Assembly (NCBI GenBank): GCA_964448045.1
Contig: CAYUVF010000052.1
Span: forward strand, 1-32,433
From: CAYUVF01 sp964448045
GTDB lineage: Bacteria > Bacteroidota > Rhodothermia > Rhodothermales > Salinibacteraceae
Direction of reading: 5' to 3'
DNA: 32,433 nt
Positions 7,408 through 15,686 of the stretch are shown piece by piece. A program made the translations under genes and the position numbers. Below the pieces are notes generated by a model. That model searched no databases, had not been told where the DNA came from, and worked only from the letters and a program-made list of their open reading frames with translations. Positions within the stretch are counted from its first letter, which is position 1. Each line of letters opens with the position of its first letter.

Positions 7408-7440
7408 CAGTCTGACCGCCTCATATCCTCAGTCGACGCT

Positions 7441-7528
7441 AAACCGTTCAACGTTGAAACGTTCAACGCTAGAACGTTCAACGCCACAACGCTCAACTCG
7501 AAACCCACAACCCGCAACCCACACCGCC
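7441..7528. repeat. Heptamer-repeat tract between the PIN toxin and the AbgT gene
   Basis: Short AAC-led units of 7-8 bases run almost without interruption: CGTTCAACGTTGAAACG, then AACGTTC, AACGCCAC, AACGCTC, AACTCG, AACCCAC, AACCCGC, AACCCAC. It contains a perfect 12-base palindrome, TTCAACGTTGAA, at 7447-7458. It lies between two convergent genes and might act as a processing or termination region, but there is no T tract. Confidence 0.65.
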
Positions 7529-7533
7529 CAACC

Positions 7534-9075
7534 CTACGGCGCCCCCACATACTCCAGCGTGGCGCCCGGGCCGAGCGGGAGGCCGAACAGCACCCACAGC
7601 ACGAACACGATCGTGCTGATGAGTCCGAAGCCGATCGAGTACGGCAGCATGATGGCGATGATGCTGCCGATGCCGCTGTCCTTCACGTACCGCTGCGCGA
7701 AGATGATGATGAGCGGGAAGTAGGGCAAGAGCGGCGTCAGGATGTTGGTGAACGCATCGCCGATGCGGTAGGCGGCCTGCACGGTCTCGGGCGAGTAGCC
7801 GGGGTCGCCGGCCAGCATGAGCATCGGCACGAAGACGGGCGCCATGATCGCCCACTTCGCCGACGCGCTGCCCACGAATAGGTTGATGACGCCGGAGACG
7901 AAAATGAAGGCTACGAGCAGCGGAATCCCCGTGAAGCCGATCTGCTGGAGCCCCTCGGCCCCGCTGATGGCGATGATGGAGCCCAGGTTCGACCAGCTGA
8001 ACATGGCGATGAAGTGCGCCGCCGCAAACGCCAGCACGATGTACGCGCCCATGTCGGCCATCGTCTCGGCCATCATGTCCGCCACGTCGGAGTCGTCCTC
8101 AATTTCGCCCACGACGATGCCGTACGCCAGCCCCGGCAGGAAGAAGGCGAACACCATGAGCGCCACGATGCTGCCGATCAGCGCGTCAAACTCAGCCAGC
8201 GGCGCGCCCTCGGGGATCGCCAGCAGCGCAATGCCGATGAAGGTGAGCAGCGTCACCCCGCCGGCCCAGCGGAGCCCGCGCCACTGCAGGGGCGATAGCT
8301 CGTCGGGCGCGTCCACGTCGACCTCCGCTTCGTCCGACGGGTCGTAGGTGCCGAGGTAGGGTTCCACGATGCGGTCGGTAATATACGTGCCCACGACCAC
8401 GAACACCGGGGTCAGCGCAATCATGATCCACCAGTTGGCCGTGACGGGCACCGTGTAGTTCGGGTCGATGAGCTGAGCGGCCGGCTCCGTGAAGCTGGCC
8501 AGCAGCGGGTCGAGCGAGGTGAGCGAGAGGTTCGCGCTGAAGCCCGCCGAGACGCCCGCAAAGGCGGCGGCCAGCCCCGCCAGCGGATGCCGCCCCACGC
8601 CGTAGAAGAGCACGGCCCCGAGCGGGATGACGACGACGTACCCCGCGTCCACGGCCAAGCTCGACATGATGCCCGCGAAGATGAGCGCCGCCGTCAGCAG
8701 CGAGTTCGGCACGCTGCTCACAAACGCCTGCAGCGCCGCGCCGATCAGTCCCGTCTTGTCCGCCACACCGATGCCCAACATCACCACGAGCACGAGGCCA
8801 AGGGGCGGAAAGTCGGCAAACGTCTCGGCCATGTCGGTGAAAAGCCGCCGGATGTTCTCTGACGAGAACAGGTTGTCCGCCGTGATGACTTCTTCGGTGC
8901 CGGGATGAACGACGCTCACGCCGGCCATGTGGGTGATCCACGAGGCCACCATTACGATGGCGATGAAGAGGAAGAAGAGTGTGACCGGATCGGGGAGGGC
9001 GTTGCCGGTCCGCTCAATGTAGTCGAGGGCGCGATCCGAAACGCTGCGCGAGGATGAGGAGGACTCCGTGGACAT
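7534..9075 (-). CDS. AbgT-family transporter
   Basis: A 513-residue polytopic membrane protein of the AbgT family. Members import p-aminobenzoyl-glutamate, a folate breakdown product, or export sulfonamides. The N-terminus (DRALDYIERTGNALPDPVTL, first membrane helix FFLFIAIVMVASWIT) is typical. Family-like segments follow: DKTGLIGAAL, SSLAVDAGYVVVIPLGAVLF, HPLAGLAAAFAGVSAGFSAN, SSASAKWAIMAPVFVPML-like FVGSASAKWAIMAPVF, and a late YRIGDAFTNILTPLLPYFPL. The start was set to ATG 9075 (MSTESSSSSRSVSD) because the upstream extension is unlike the family. It is divergent from the monooxygenase gene, with 176 bases between them. Substrate direction cannot be read from sequence, and no folate-hydrolysing neighbour is present. 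Confidence 0.9.
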   Translation of the reverse strand: MSTESSSSSRSVSDRALDYIERTGNALPDPVTLFFLFIAIVMVASWITHMAGVSVVHPGTEEVITADNLFSSENIRRLFTDMAETFADFPPLGLVLVVMLGIGVADKTGLIGAALQAFVSSVPNSLLTAALIFAGIMSSLAVDAGYVVVIPLGAVLFYGVGRHPLAGLAAAFAGVSAGFSANLSLTSLDPLLASFTEPAAQLIDPNYTVPVTANWWIMIALTPVFVVVGTYITDRIVEPYLGTYDPSDEAEVDVDAPDELSPLQWRGLRWAGGVTLLTFIGIALLAIPEGAPLAEFDALIGSIVALMVFAFFLPGLAYGIVVGEIEDDSDVADMMAETMADMGAYIVLAFAAAHFIAMFSWSNLGSIIAISGAEGLQQIGFTGIPLLVAFIFVSGVINLFVGSASAKWAIMAPVFVPMLMLAGDPGYSPETVQAAYRIGDAFTNILTPLLPYFPLIIIFAQRYVKDSGIGSIIAIMLPYSIGFGLISTIVFVLWVLFGLPLGPGATLEYVGAP

Positions 9076-9251
9076 AGCAGGAAACTCAGAACCAAACAGG
9101 ACTGGGAGGAGGGATACTACAAAATGCAATTGGCGGAAACAATCAGCGATCCGCCTCTCAGTCGTGTGCGATTCGGACGGACGCAAACAATCTCGCGGAT
9201 CGGGGAGTTGTACCGGGCCCACGGCGTTGAGAACAGCCGCCCGACACATCA

Positions 9252-10619
9252 ATGGCCCCGTATCGAGCAGCGGTGTTACCTGACGGCCAGCGCGCCTGCA
9301 TCATCGGTGCGGGCATCGCCGGGCTCACAGCAGCGAAAGCGCTGAAGGATTGCGGAATCCCGTACGATCAGTTCGAGCTGGAATCCGACCTCGGCGGGCT
9401 CTGGCGGATCGAGCATCGGCGGTCGTCGGCGTACACGACGCTGCACATCATCTCCAGCCGCTACAACATGGAGCTGGCCGATTTTCCGATGCCGGACGAT
9501 TTTCCGGATTACGGCCATCACCGCTATATCCTCCAGTATTTCGAGGACTACGCCCGTGAATTTGATCTGCGCGATGGGATCACGTTTAACACGAGGGTGG
9601 AGCACGTAGCGCCGGTTGGGGACGGCCGGTGGGACGTGACGCTCGATACGGGTGAGACGCGGCGGTACGGTGCCGTCCTGTGCGCGACAGGCCACCACTG
9701 GAACCCGCGACTGCCGGACTTTCCCGGCGCGTTCGATGGGCACATCCTCCACGCGCACGACTACGAAAAGCCCATGGCGTTCGAGGGCGAGCGCGTGTGC
9801 GTCGTAGGCATTGGCAACTCAGCCTGCGACATTGCGGTCGACCTCAGCCGCATCGCCGAGCGCGTGACCGTGTCGACTCGCAGCAGCGCCTGGATCATCC
9901 CCAAATACTTATTGGGCATCCCCACGGATCAGTGGACGGGCTACTACATGGAGTACCTGCCCGTGTGGGTTCGGCGATGTACGTTGCGGCTGCTCACGTG
10001 GCTCACCGTCGGCAGTCAGGCGCGCTACGGTGTGCCTACGCCCGATCACAAGATGCTGCAGGAGCATCCGACGCTCAACCAAGAGTTTCTGTCGTACGTG
10101 GGTCACGGGCGGATCCACATCAAGCCGAACATCGCGCAGCTCGATGGCAATCAGATTCGCTTCGAGGACGGATCGGCTGAGCCCTTTGATACGCTGATTT
10201 ACGCGACTGGCTACGACATCCGATTTCCGTTTTTGCCGGAGTCCGTTGTGCACGTCGAGAACAACCGGGTCGGCCTGTACCGCAACGTCGTTTCGTCGGA
10301 TCATTCCCATCTCTACTTTATGGGCCTGATTCAACCGCTGGGAGCGGTGATGCCACTGTGCGAGCTGCAGGCCAAGTGGGTCGCCGGGTTGTTAGACGGG
10401 ACGATGGCGCTCCCCGATGCGAATGCGATGCGCCGGTCCATCGTGCAGAGGCAGCAGAAGATCGCCGCTCGCTATCACAATTCGCCCCGCCACACCATCC
10501 AGGTCGACTTCTGGTCGTACGTGCACCAGCTGGAGCGCGAGATGAAAGCGGGCCGAACACGTGCCGGATCGGTAGGACCGGAGCGCCTGGAGCCGGTGGC
10601 TCCGGTGGCAGTGGGGTAG
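9252..10619 (+). CDS. Flavin-containing monooxygenase
   Basis: A 455-residue class B flavoprotein monooxygenase, probably cytoplasmic. The FAD-binding GxGxxG is IIGAGIAGL at residues 17-25. The FMO fingerprint FxGxxxHxxxY is FDGHILHAHDY at 161-171. The NADPH-binding GxGxSxxD is VVGIGNSACDIAVD at about 184-196. A final CATGY-like motif appears as IYATGYDIRFPFLP. These enzymes oxygenate soft nucleophiles such as amines and sulfides, or act as Baeyer-Villiger monooxygenases; the substrate is not evident. The gene ends 6 bases before the convergent msrA stop, so it is likely a single-gene unit. The neighbouring methionine sulfoxide reductases may share an oxidative theme, but that is weak context. 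Confidence 0.93.
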   Translation: MAPYRAAVLPDGQRACIIGAGIAGLTAAKALKDCGIPYDQFELESDLGGLWRIEHRRSSAYTTLHIISSRYNMELADFPMPDDFPDYGHHRYILQYFEDYAREFDLRDGITFNTRVEHVAPVGDGRWDVTLDTGETRRYGAVLCATGHHWNPRLPDFPGAFDGHILHAHDYEKPMAFEGERVCVVGIGNSACDIAVDLSRIAERVTVSTRSSAWIIPKYLLGIPTDQWTGYYMEYLPVWVRRCTLRLLTWLTVGSQARYGVPTPDHKMLQEHPTLNQEFLSYVGHGRIHIKPNIAQLDGNQIRFEDGSAEPFDTLIYATGYDIRFPFLPESVVHVENNRVGLYRNVVSSDHSHLYFMGLIQPLGAVMPLCELQAKWVAGLLDGTMALPDANAMRRSIVQRQQKIAARYHNSPRHTIQVDFWSYVHQLEREMKAGRTRAGSVGPERLEPVAPVAVG

Positions 10620-10625
10620 CCCGGC

Positions 10626-11315
10626 TTATCGTCCGGCCTGGTCGCCCCACAGCTCGCGGAGCCGGGCGTCGCGCCCACATCCGCGCCGGTAGCGGTAATA
10701 GCGATCCGGGTTTTTCTTGTAGTAGTTCTGGTGATAGGTCTCGGCGCGGTAGAACGCGTTGAGCGGCTGGATTGGGACAACGATTGGATCGCTGAACTGC
10801 TCGGCGATGCGGGCTTTGGAGGCCTCAGCGAGGTGCCGCTGGCGGGTGTTGTGGACAAAAATGACGGGCCGATACGACGATCCGCGGTCGCAGAACTGGC
10901 CCCCATCATCCAGCGGATCGACGTTGTGCCAGTAGGTCGTTAGCAGTTGGTCGTAGCCGACCCTCGTAGAGTCGTAAATGATTTGCACGACTTCGGCATG
11001 ACCGGTGGTGCCCGAGGACACCTCTTCGTACGACGGATCGGGCACCGATCCGCCGGCGTAGCCCGAGATCGTCGCGGCCACACCGTCGATTTTGTCGTAC
11101 GGCGGCTCCATGCACCAGAAGCAGCCGCCCGCAAAAGTGGCCGTATCGGCCACGGCCGGGTCGAGATCCGCGGCATCGGGTGCGGCGTCGGCCGCTTCAC
11201 CGGGCGCCGGCGCCGCCGTCCGCGGCCCGTCGGGTAGGTAGTCGATGCCGAGCACGACGGCGCTGAGCCCGAAGAGAGCCAGCACGATACCGATGGTGAG
11301 CTTACTGTTGGGCAT
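10626..11315 (-). CDS. msrA: Peptide-methionine (S)-S-oxide reductase, membrane-anchored
   Basis: MsrA reduces the S-epimer of methionine sulfoxide in proteins. The catalytic cysteine is C65 in FAGGCFWCMEPPYDKIDGV. Further family signatures are SGYAGG, SSGTTGHAEVVQI, TYWHNVDPLDDGGQFCDRGS and FYRAETYHQNYYKKNP, and the C-terminal GCGRDARLRELWG provides a likely resolving cysteine. Unlike cytoplasmic MsrA, residues 7-24 form a hydrophobic segment followed by an alanine/proline-rich linker of about 30 residues, so it is probably tethered on the periplasmic side. It lies 17 bases downstream of msrB on the same strand, forming a two-gene repair operon for envelope proteins. Confidence 0.95.
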   Translation of the reverse strand: MPNSKLTIGIVLALFGLSAVVLGIDYLPDGPRTAAPAPGEAADAAPDAADLDPAVADTATFAGGCFWCMEPPYDKIDGVAATISGYAGGSVPDPSYEEVSSGTTGHAEVVQIIYDSTRVGYDQLLTTYWHNVDPLDDGGQFCDRGSSYRPVIFVHNTRQRHLAEASKARIAEQFSDPIVVPIQPLNAFYRAETYHQNYYKKNPDRYYRYRRGCGRDARLRELWGDQAGR

Positions 11316-11332
11316 AGTGATCGGGGGGTGAG

Positions 11333-11896
11333 TCAGGAGCGGAGCGGGGGGAGCGAGTCGGTTTCGGGGACGAAGTTGAGCGCGAGTCCGTTATTGCAAT
11401 AGCGCAATCCGGTCGGCTCCGGTCCATCCTCGAACACATGCCCCTGATGGCCGCCGCAGCGCGCGCAGTGGTACTCGGTGCGCGGCGTGGCCAGCCTGGT
11501 GTCGCGCTTCGTGCCCAGGTAACGTTCCGCAATCGGCGCCCAGAAACTCGGCCAGCCCGTGCCGCTGTCGTATTTCGTATCCGATGAAAACAGCGGCAGG
11601 TAGCACGCCGCGCAGATGTACGTGCCGTCGCGCTGTTCCTCGTTCAGCGGACTGGAGTGGCGCGGCTCGGTCCCCTCTTCGAACAGGATGCGGAAGGCGT
11701 CTTCCGAGACGACGTCTCGCCAGGCATCGGCCGGAGTGTCGAGCGGCTCAAAGTCGGGCAGGGCGTGGTACACCTGAAGCGAATCGGGAGCAGCCGGGGA
11801 CGCCAGTCGGGGTCGGGACTCAGAGCGCCCGCAGGCCGTCAGCCAGAGGGCCATTGGGGCGGCGCCGAGGTACTTAAGGAAGGTTGCGCGGTCCAT
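11333..11896 (-). CDS. msrB: Peptide-methionine (R)-S-oxide reductase, predicted lipoprotein
   Basis: MsrB reduces the R-epimer of methionine sulfoxide. Zinc cysteines are visible as CAAC (95, 98) and CARC (144, 147), and the catalytic cysteine is C167 in LRYCNNGLALNFVP. Family blocks YDSGTGWPSFW and HQGHVFEDGP are intact. Within the active-site block the usual N-S is N-G, a variant I consider tolerated. The N-terminus (TFLKYLGAAPMALWLTACGR) carries a lipobox ending at C22, so the protein is probably a lipoprotein facing the periplasm. It is the first gene of the msrB-msrA pair; with msrA it would cover both sulfoxide epimers outside the cytoplasm. Confidence 0.95.
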   Translation of the reverse strand: MDRATFLKYLGAAPMALWLTACGRSESRPRLASPAAPDSLQVYHALPDFEPLDTPADAWRDVVSEDAFRILFEEGTEPRHSSPLNEEQRDGTYICAACYLPLFSSDTKYDSGTGWPSFWAPIAERYLGTKRDTRLATPRTEYHCARCGGHQGHVFEDGPEPTGLRYCNNGLALNFVPETDSLPPLRS

Positions 11897-12006
11897 CGGT
11901 TTAGCCGTTGAAACGTAGATATTTCTGGAAGACTACATACTCGCTTCATCAGCCGATGTTGTTTCCAGGCTGTAACAAGGGGGCGGCCGGGACGCGAGTC
12001 GCCGCG

Positions 12007-14025
12007 TCATCGGCTGAACTCGGGCTGGTGGAGCGTGCGGATGGCCGCTCGATCCTCATCGCTGAGGTGGAATCCGAAGACGTCAAGGTTCTGCTGGATG
12101 TGGGTCGGCTGGGTGCTGGATGGAATCGGGACGATATCGCGCTGGATGAGCCAGCGTAAGATCACCTGCGCGGTCGAGGCGTCGTGCCGCTTAGCGATCT
12201 GCTGAAGCGTCGGGTCTTCCAGCAATCCGGGAGCGGACAGGGGCGAGTGCGCCATGATCGCGATCTGACGGTCGTGACACCAGTCGACCAATTCGGTGCG
12301 GGGGTGGTACGGATGGCACTCGATTTGATTGAGTGCTGGTGCAATGGAGGCGATGTCGAGTAGATCGGCCAGCTGACGGCGGTCGAAGTTGCACACGCCA
12401 ATCGCTCGCGTCCACCCGCGCTCCACGAGCGACTCCATCGCGCGCCATGTGGTGGCGAGGTCGACCTCGGCGGTGCGAATCTGGCCGTCCTCATTAGTCG
12501 GGAAGGTCAGGGCCGTGGCCGCGTCGTGGGAGCGGGTGCGGAGGTCCGTGAGCGGCTCGGTGTACGCCCATGCCTGCGGCCCGTGGAGCAAGTATGCATC
12601 GAGCGTATCTACCTGCAGCGCCTCACGAGACTGGCGGCAGGCCGCGATGAGACGGTCGGGCTCGTGGTTGGTGTGCCACACTTTGCTGATCAGAAAGAGA
12701 TGCTCGCGGTCGGGGCGGCCCGGTTGCTGGAGGAGCTGGCCCATCTGCCGCTCATTGCCGTACAGCTCGGCTCCGTCGAGCAGTCGCACGCCCATGTCGA
12801 GCGCCGTTTCGATGGCCGGACGAAGGTCAACGTACGTGGAGCCGCCGCGGTACCGCGAGCAGCCAAACCCGATGGGAGGCAGAGCGGGGCGGTTGGAGTT
12901 CAGGGTCGCGGGTTCTGAGTTCGAGGTCGGGCCTTCAGGATTCGAGGGGTGGGATGCGTCGGGAGATGAGGACGGGGCCGCAGTGAAGCCGAGGGCATCG
13001 ACGGGCACCGGCGCGTTTTCTTGTGCAGACTGCTGGATGGCGCGGATGAGGGCGACGATGTGCGCGGCGTGGCATCCGCTGGCCCGTGGTGCACGATCGG
13101 AGGCGACTGCTTGGCGCAGATCCTCGATGCCGGCGGCGTATCCGCGGGGCTGGAGCGGATGGGGGAGCGGGACGGGCCGGTACCCTTGGCCGAGGCGTGC
13201 GAACTGGACCGCCTCGGCATCGGCCGAGGTGGTATCGCCGGCGTTGCGGAGAAAGAGGGAGCCGTCGTCGCCGTGAAATTCCAGGCTGTTGAAGTGCTTC
13301 GTCTGGTACGGGACGTACATGCTGGCGGTGAGATGAGCCTGCACGCCATCGGCAAATTCGAGCACGGCGATCGTATGATCAGGCGTGTCCACGGAAAAGT
13401 GCCGACCGTCGTGCTCGTGCGTATCCAGCAGAAGCGATTGGTGGGCGGAGGCCACTCGCTGCACCGGGCCGAACAGGTGAGTGAGCAGCGTCAGTGGATA
13501 GACGGCACCGTCGAACAGCGGTCCGATGCGCAGGAAGGGCTCGGGGTTGGCGTTCCATTCCGTTAGCCGCCCCAGATTGCAGATGGCATACACCATGCGA
13601 ATGGGGCCGCAGCGCCCGTCGCGCAGGAGGCGAGCGGCGTGCCGCTGGGCATCGCCCATCACGCTGATTGGTGCGCAGCCCAGTTTCAGCCCGTGCGCCT
13701 CGGCTTGTTCGACCAGTGCCCGCGCCTCGGCCGGGTCCAGCGCGAGGGGTTTTTCGCTGTAGACATGCCGAGCCGCGTCGAGGCCGCGGCGGGTGACGGC
13801 AGCATGCGCGGCGTGGATCGTCAGGTTGACGATCGCCTCGGCCGAACTGTCGCTCAGGAGCGTATTCAGATCGGGATACGCCGTGCCGCCGAACGCGGCA
13901 ACGAGCTGCTCAGCCCGGCTTGGAACGAGATCGGTCGCAGCTACGATCTCCAGCGTGTCGTACGTCGCGAGGTCGCGGGCGTAGACCTGGGCGATGTGTC
14001 CGCAGCCGACGATAGCGAGGCGCAT
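12007..14025 (-). CDS. Gfo/Idh/MocA oxidoreductase fused to an aldo/keto reductase
   Basis: A 672-residue two-domain protein. Residues 1-350 are a Gfo/Idh/MocA oxidoreductase: Rossmann start MRLAIVGCGHIAQVYARDL, the EKP signature at 91-93, and a dimerisation sheet with a likely active-site YPL segment near 176. Residues about 380-672 are an aldo/keto reductase beginning LPPIGFGCSRYRGG, with catalytic tetrad candidates D417, Y422, K448 and H481. The linker (351-380: SSSPDASHP, then SNPEGPTSNSEPATLNSN) is low-complexity and is encoded by a heptamer-repeat tract. Both domains use NAD(P) and could act successively on a sugar or polyol, but the substrate is unknown. The upstream gene is another aldo/keto reductase 60 bases away. 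Confidence 0.88.
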   Translation of the reverse strand: MRLAIVGCGHIAQVYARDLATYDTLEIVAATDLVPSRAEQLVAAFGGTAYPDLNTLLSDSSAEAIVNLTIHAAHAAVTRRGLDAARHVYSEKPLALDPAEARALVEQAEAHGLKLGCAPISVMGDAQRHAARLLRDGRCGPIRMVYAICNLGRLTEWNANPEPFLRIGPLFDGAVYPLTLLTHLFGPVQRVASAHQSLLLDTHEHDGRHFSVDTPDHTIAVLEFADGVQAHLTASMYVPYQTKHFNSLEFHGDDGSLFLRNAGDTTSADAEAVQFARLGQGYRPVPLPHPLQPRGYAAGIEDLRQAVASDRAPRASGCHAAHIVALIRAIQQSAQENAPVPVDALGFTAAPSSSPDASHPSNPEGPTSNSEPATLNSNRPALPPIGFGCSRYRGGSTYVDLRPAIETALDMGVRLLDGAELYGNERQMGQLLQQPGRPDREHLFLISKVWHTNHEPDRLIAACRQSREALQVDTLDAYLLHGPQAWAYTEPLTDLRTRSHDAATALTFPTNEDGQIRTAEVDLATTWRAMESLVERGWTRAIGVCNFDRRQLADLLDIASIAPALNQIECHPYHPRTELVDWCHDRQIAIMAHSPLSAPGLLEDPTLQQIAKRHDASTAQVILRWLIQRDIVPIPSSTQPTHIQQNLDVFGFHLSDEDRAAIRTLHQPEFSR
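12891..12948. repeat. Heptamer-repeat tract encoding the linker of the fusion protein
   Basis: On the plus strand the bases fall into consecutive 7-base units: GGTTGGA, GTTCAGG, GTCGCGG, GTTCTGA, GTTCGAG, then an 8-base unit, TTCAGGA, TTCGAGG and GGTGGGA. This resembles the intergenic tracts at 2111-2215, 6541-6664 and 7441-7528. Here it lies in frame between the two domains of the oxidoreductase fusion, at residues about 360-379. Confidence 0.65.
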
Positions 14026-14085
14026 GATTAGGATATGAGAGAGGAAGTGCGGGCGAGTGGGGGCAGAGGGGACCCTGCTTTGGAA

Positions 14086-15090
14086 TTAGCGAGTGCCGTA
14101 GGTGTGCTCGCTGCGCTCTTCGATCCGATCGGTGGCGGGGGGCGGAGTGGGCGAGAGGGCTGAGATCGCCGCACGCAGGTCGGGCGTCATGTCGATGTCG
14201 AGCGCGCCGAGCGAGCCCTCCAGCTGCTCCACGGTACGCGCACCGATGATGGGCGCCGTCACAGCCGGATGATGTTGTACCCACGCGACGGCGAGGCTCA
14301 CCGGGTCGTAGCCGTGATCGGTGGCGAAGGCTGTGAAGCGCTCGGCCACCTCGTAGTTGAAGCGGTCGCCGTAGCGTGTCTGGTACATCTTATTCGACGT
14401 CAACCGGCCCTGTTCGGGTGTCCGGTCGAGGCCGTACTTGCCCGTCAGCAGTCCGCCACCCAGGGGGCTGTAGGGGGTGACGGCGAGCGATTCGGCTTCA
14501 GCCATCGGCAGGAGTTCGACCTCGGCCTGACGCTTGACGAGGTTGTACATCGGCTGAATCACCTGAAACCGTTCGAGGCCCTCGCGCCGGCTAATGCCCA
14601 GCGCCTTCATCACCTGCCATGCGGCGAAATTGCTCGCACCCAGGTACAGCACCTTGCCCTGCCGCACGAGGTCGTCCAGCGCGCGAAGCGTTTCGGTTAG
14701 CGCCGTCTGCTCATCGAATCGGTGGACAAAGTAGAGATCGATATACTCGGTTTCGAGCCGGCGCAGGCTCGCCTCCACGGCGCGAACGATATGATAGCGC
14801 GAGGCGCCGCGGGCGTTCGGATCGTCCGACGTTGGGAAGTACGCCTTGCTGGTGATGACGACCTCATCGCGGCAGGGAGCGATTAGGTCCCCAAGAATCT
14901 GCTCGGAGCGGCCGTCTTCGTAGACGTTGGCGCAGTCGAAGAAGTTGATACCCACCTCGCGGCAGTGGTTAAACATCCGGGTCGACATGGTTTCATCCGC
15001 GATGCCACCGAACGACATCGTGCCAAAGCAAAGAGGCGAGACTTTGACGCCGGTGGTGCCGAGGTAGCCGTAGGTCGAAATGTGCGGCAT
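14086..15090 (-). CDS. Aldo/keto reductase
   Basis: A 334-residue NADPH-dependent aldo/keto reductase of the bacterial YajO/PdxI-like type. The catalytic tetrad is visible as D52 and Y57 (NFFDCANVYEDGRSEQILG), K82 (VVITSKAYF) and H123 (IDLYFVHRFD). Downstream cofactor-binding segments LGASNFAAWQ, QPMYNLVKRQAEVELLP and TPYSPLGGGLLTGKYG are intact. It is cytoplasmic, and its substrate (aldehyde or sugar) cannot be named. It lies upstream of, and probably in one operon with, the Gfo/Idh-AKR fusion, but its sequence differs from the AKR domain of that fusion, so they are not a recent duplication. The ATG at 15090 gives the usual short N-terminal strand before KVSPLCFGTMSFGG. Confidence 0.93.
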   Translation of the reverse strand: MPHISTYGYLGTTGVKVSPLCFGTMSFGGIADETMSTRMFNHCREVGINFFDCANVYEDGRSEQILGDLIAPCRDEVVITSKAYFPTSDDPNARGASRYHIVRAVEASLRRLETEYIDLYFVHRFDEQTALTETLRALDDLVRQGKVLYLGASNFAAWQVMKALGISRREGLERFQVIQPMYNLVKRQAEVELLPMAEAESLAVTPYSPLGGGLLTGKYGLDRTPEQGRLTSNKMYQTRYGDRFNYEVAERFTAFATDHGYDPVSLAVAWVQHHPAVTAPIIGARTVEQLEGSLGALDIDMTPDLRAAISALSPTPPPATDRIEERSEHTYGTR

Positions 15091-15265
15091 AAAAACGGGT
15101 ACTGTGGTGGAACGAGTGACACTGCAAAAACTGGATTGCTGCCGGTTAAAGTCAAGGCGCAGTCCGCACGGGATCGGGGCGCAGGATCCGTCGGTTGTTG
15201 AGGTTCAGGACGAGACCCCGTACGTTGAAACGAACGCACTCCCGTTCATCGGCCGAAACCGACCC

Positions 15266-15676
15266 ATGACCTGCCCATCCCGGTTGCAGTCGCTCGCTCA
15301 CATTGGACTCATCGTTGTGCTGAGTTGTGTTGTCGCGGCGTGTACAGGCGTCAATGCGAGCCGCTCCTCCGGTGGCGATCCCTCGGTGATCACGCAGAGC
15401 GAGGTCGAAGAGGCCGGCTCGATGAGCAGCGCCTATACGCTCGTGCAGCGGCTCCGGCCCCAGTGGTTGCGCAAGCGAGGGCCCAGCAGCGTCGAAAATC
15501 AGAGCGACATCCTGGTGTACGTCGATGGAAATCGGTACGGACCGCCGTCGACCCTTCGCGAGATTGACGTGGTCGATGTAGAGTCGGTTGAGTTTCTAAG
15601 CGACAACGAGGCCACCATGCGCTACGGAAGCGGGCACGACCATGGCGTCATCCTGGTTCATCTCAAAAGCAACTGA
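15266..15676 (+). CDS. Small lipoprotein with a TonB-receptor plug-like C-terminus
   Basis: A 136-residue predicted lipoprotein starting at ATG 15266. A hydrophobic stretch (IGLIVVLSCVVAACTG) ends in a lipobox with C26. The C-terminal 60 residues resemble the plug domain of TonB-dependent receptors: DILVYVDGNRYG, then REIDVVDVESVEFLSDNEA, TMRYGSG and GVILVHLK parallel the usual VDG / I-P-D-I-E-S-I-E-V / ALYGSRAANGVI / ITTK pattern. Such isolated plug-like lipoproteins occur in several Rhodothermota and Gemmatimonadota, with no established role. It precedes the truncated SusC gene by 233 bases. A weak hairpin follows the stop (7-base arms CCCGAAT/ATTCGGG at 15678-15702) without a T tract. Confidence 0.65.
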   Translation: MTCPSRLQSLAHIGLIVVLSCVVAACTGVNASRSSGGDPSVITQSEVEEAGSMSSAYTLVQRLRPQWLRKRGPSSVENQSDILVYVDGNRYGPPSTLREIDVVDVESVEFLSDNEATMRYGSGHDHGVILVHLKSN

Positions 15677-15686
15677 TCCCGAATCT

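Noticed and set aside
7441..7528. Possible CRISPR array because of regular short repeats
   Set aside because: Units are only about 7 bases, imperfect and contiguous, with no spacers of 25-40 bases and no cas genes.
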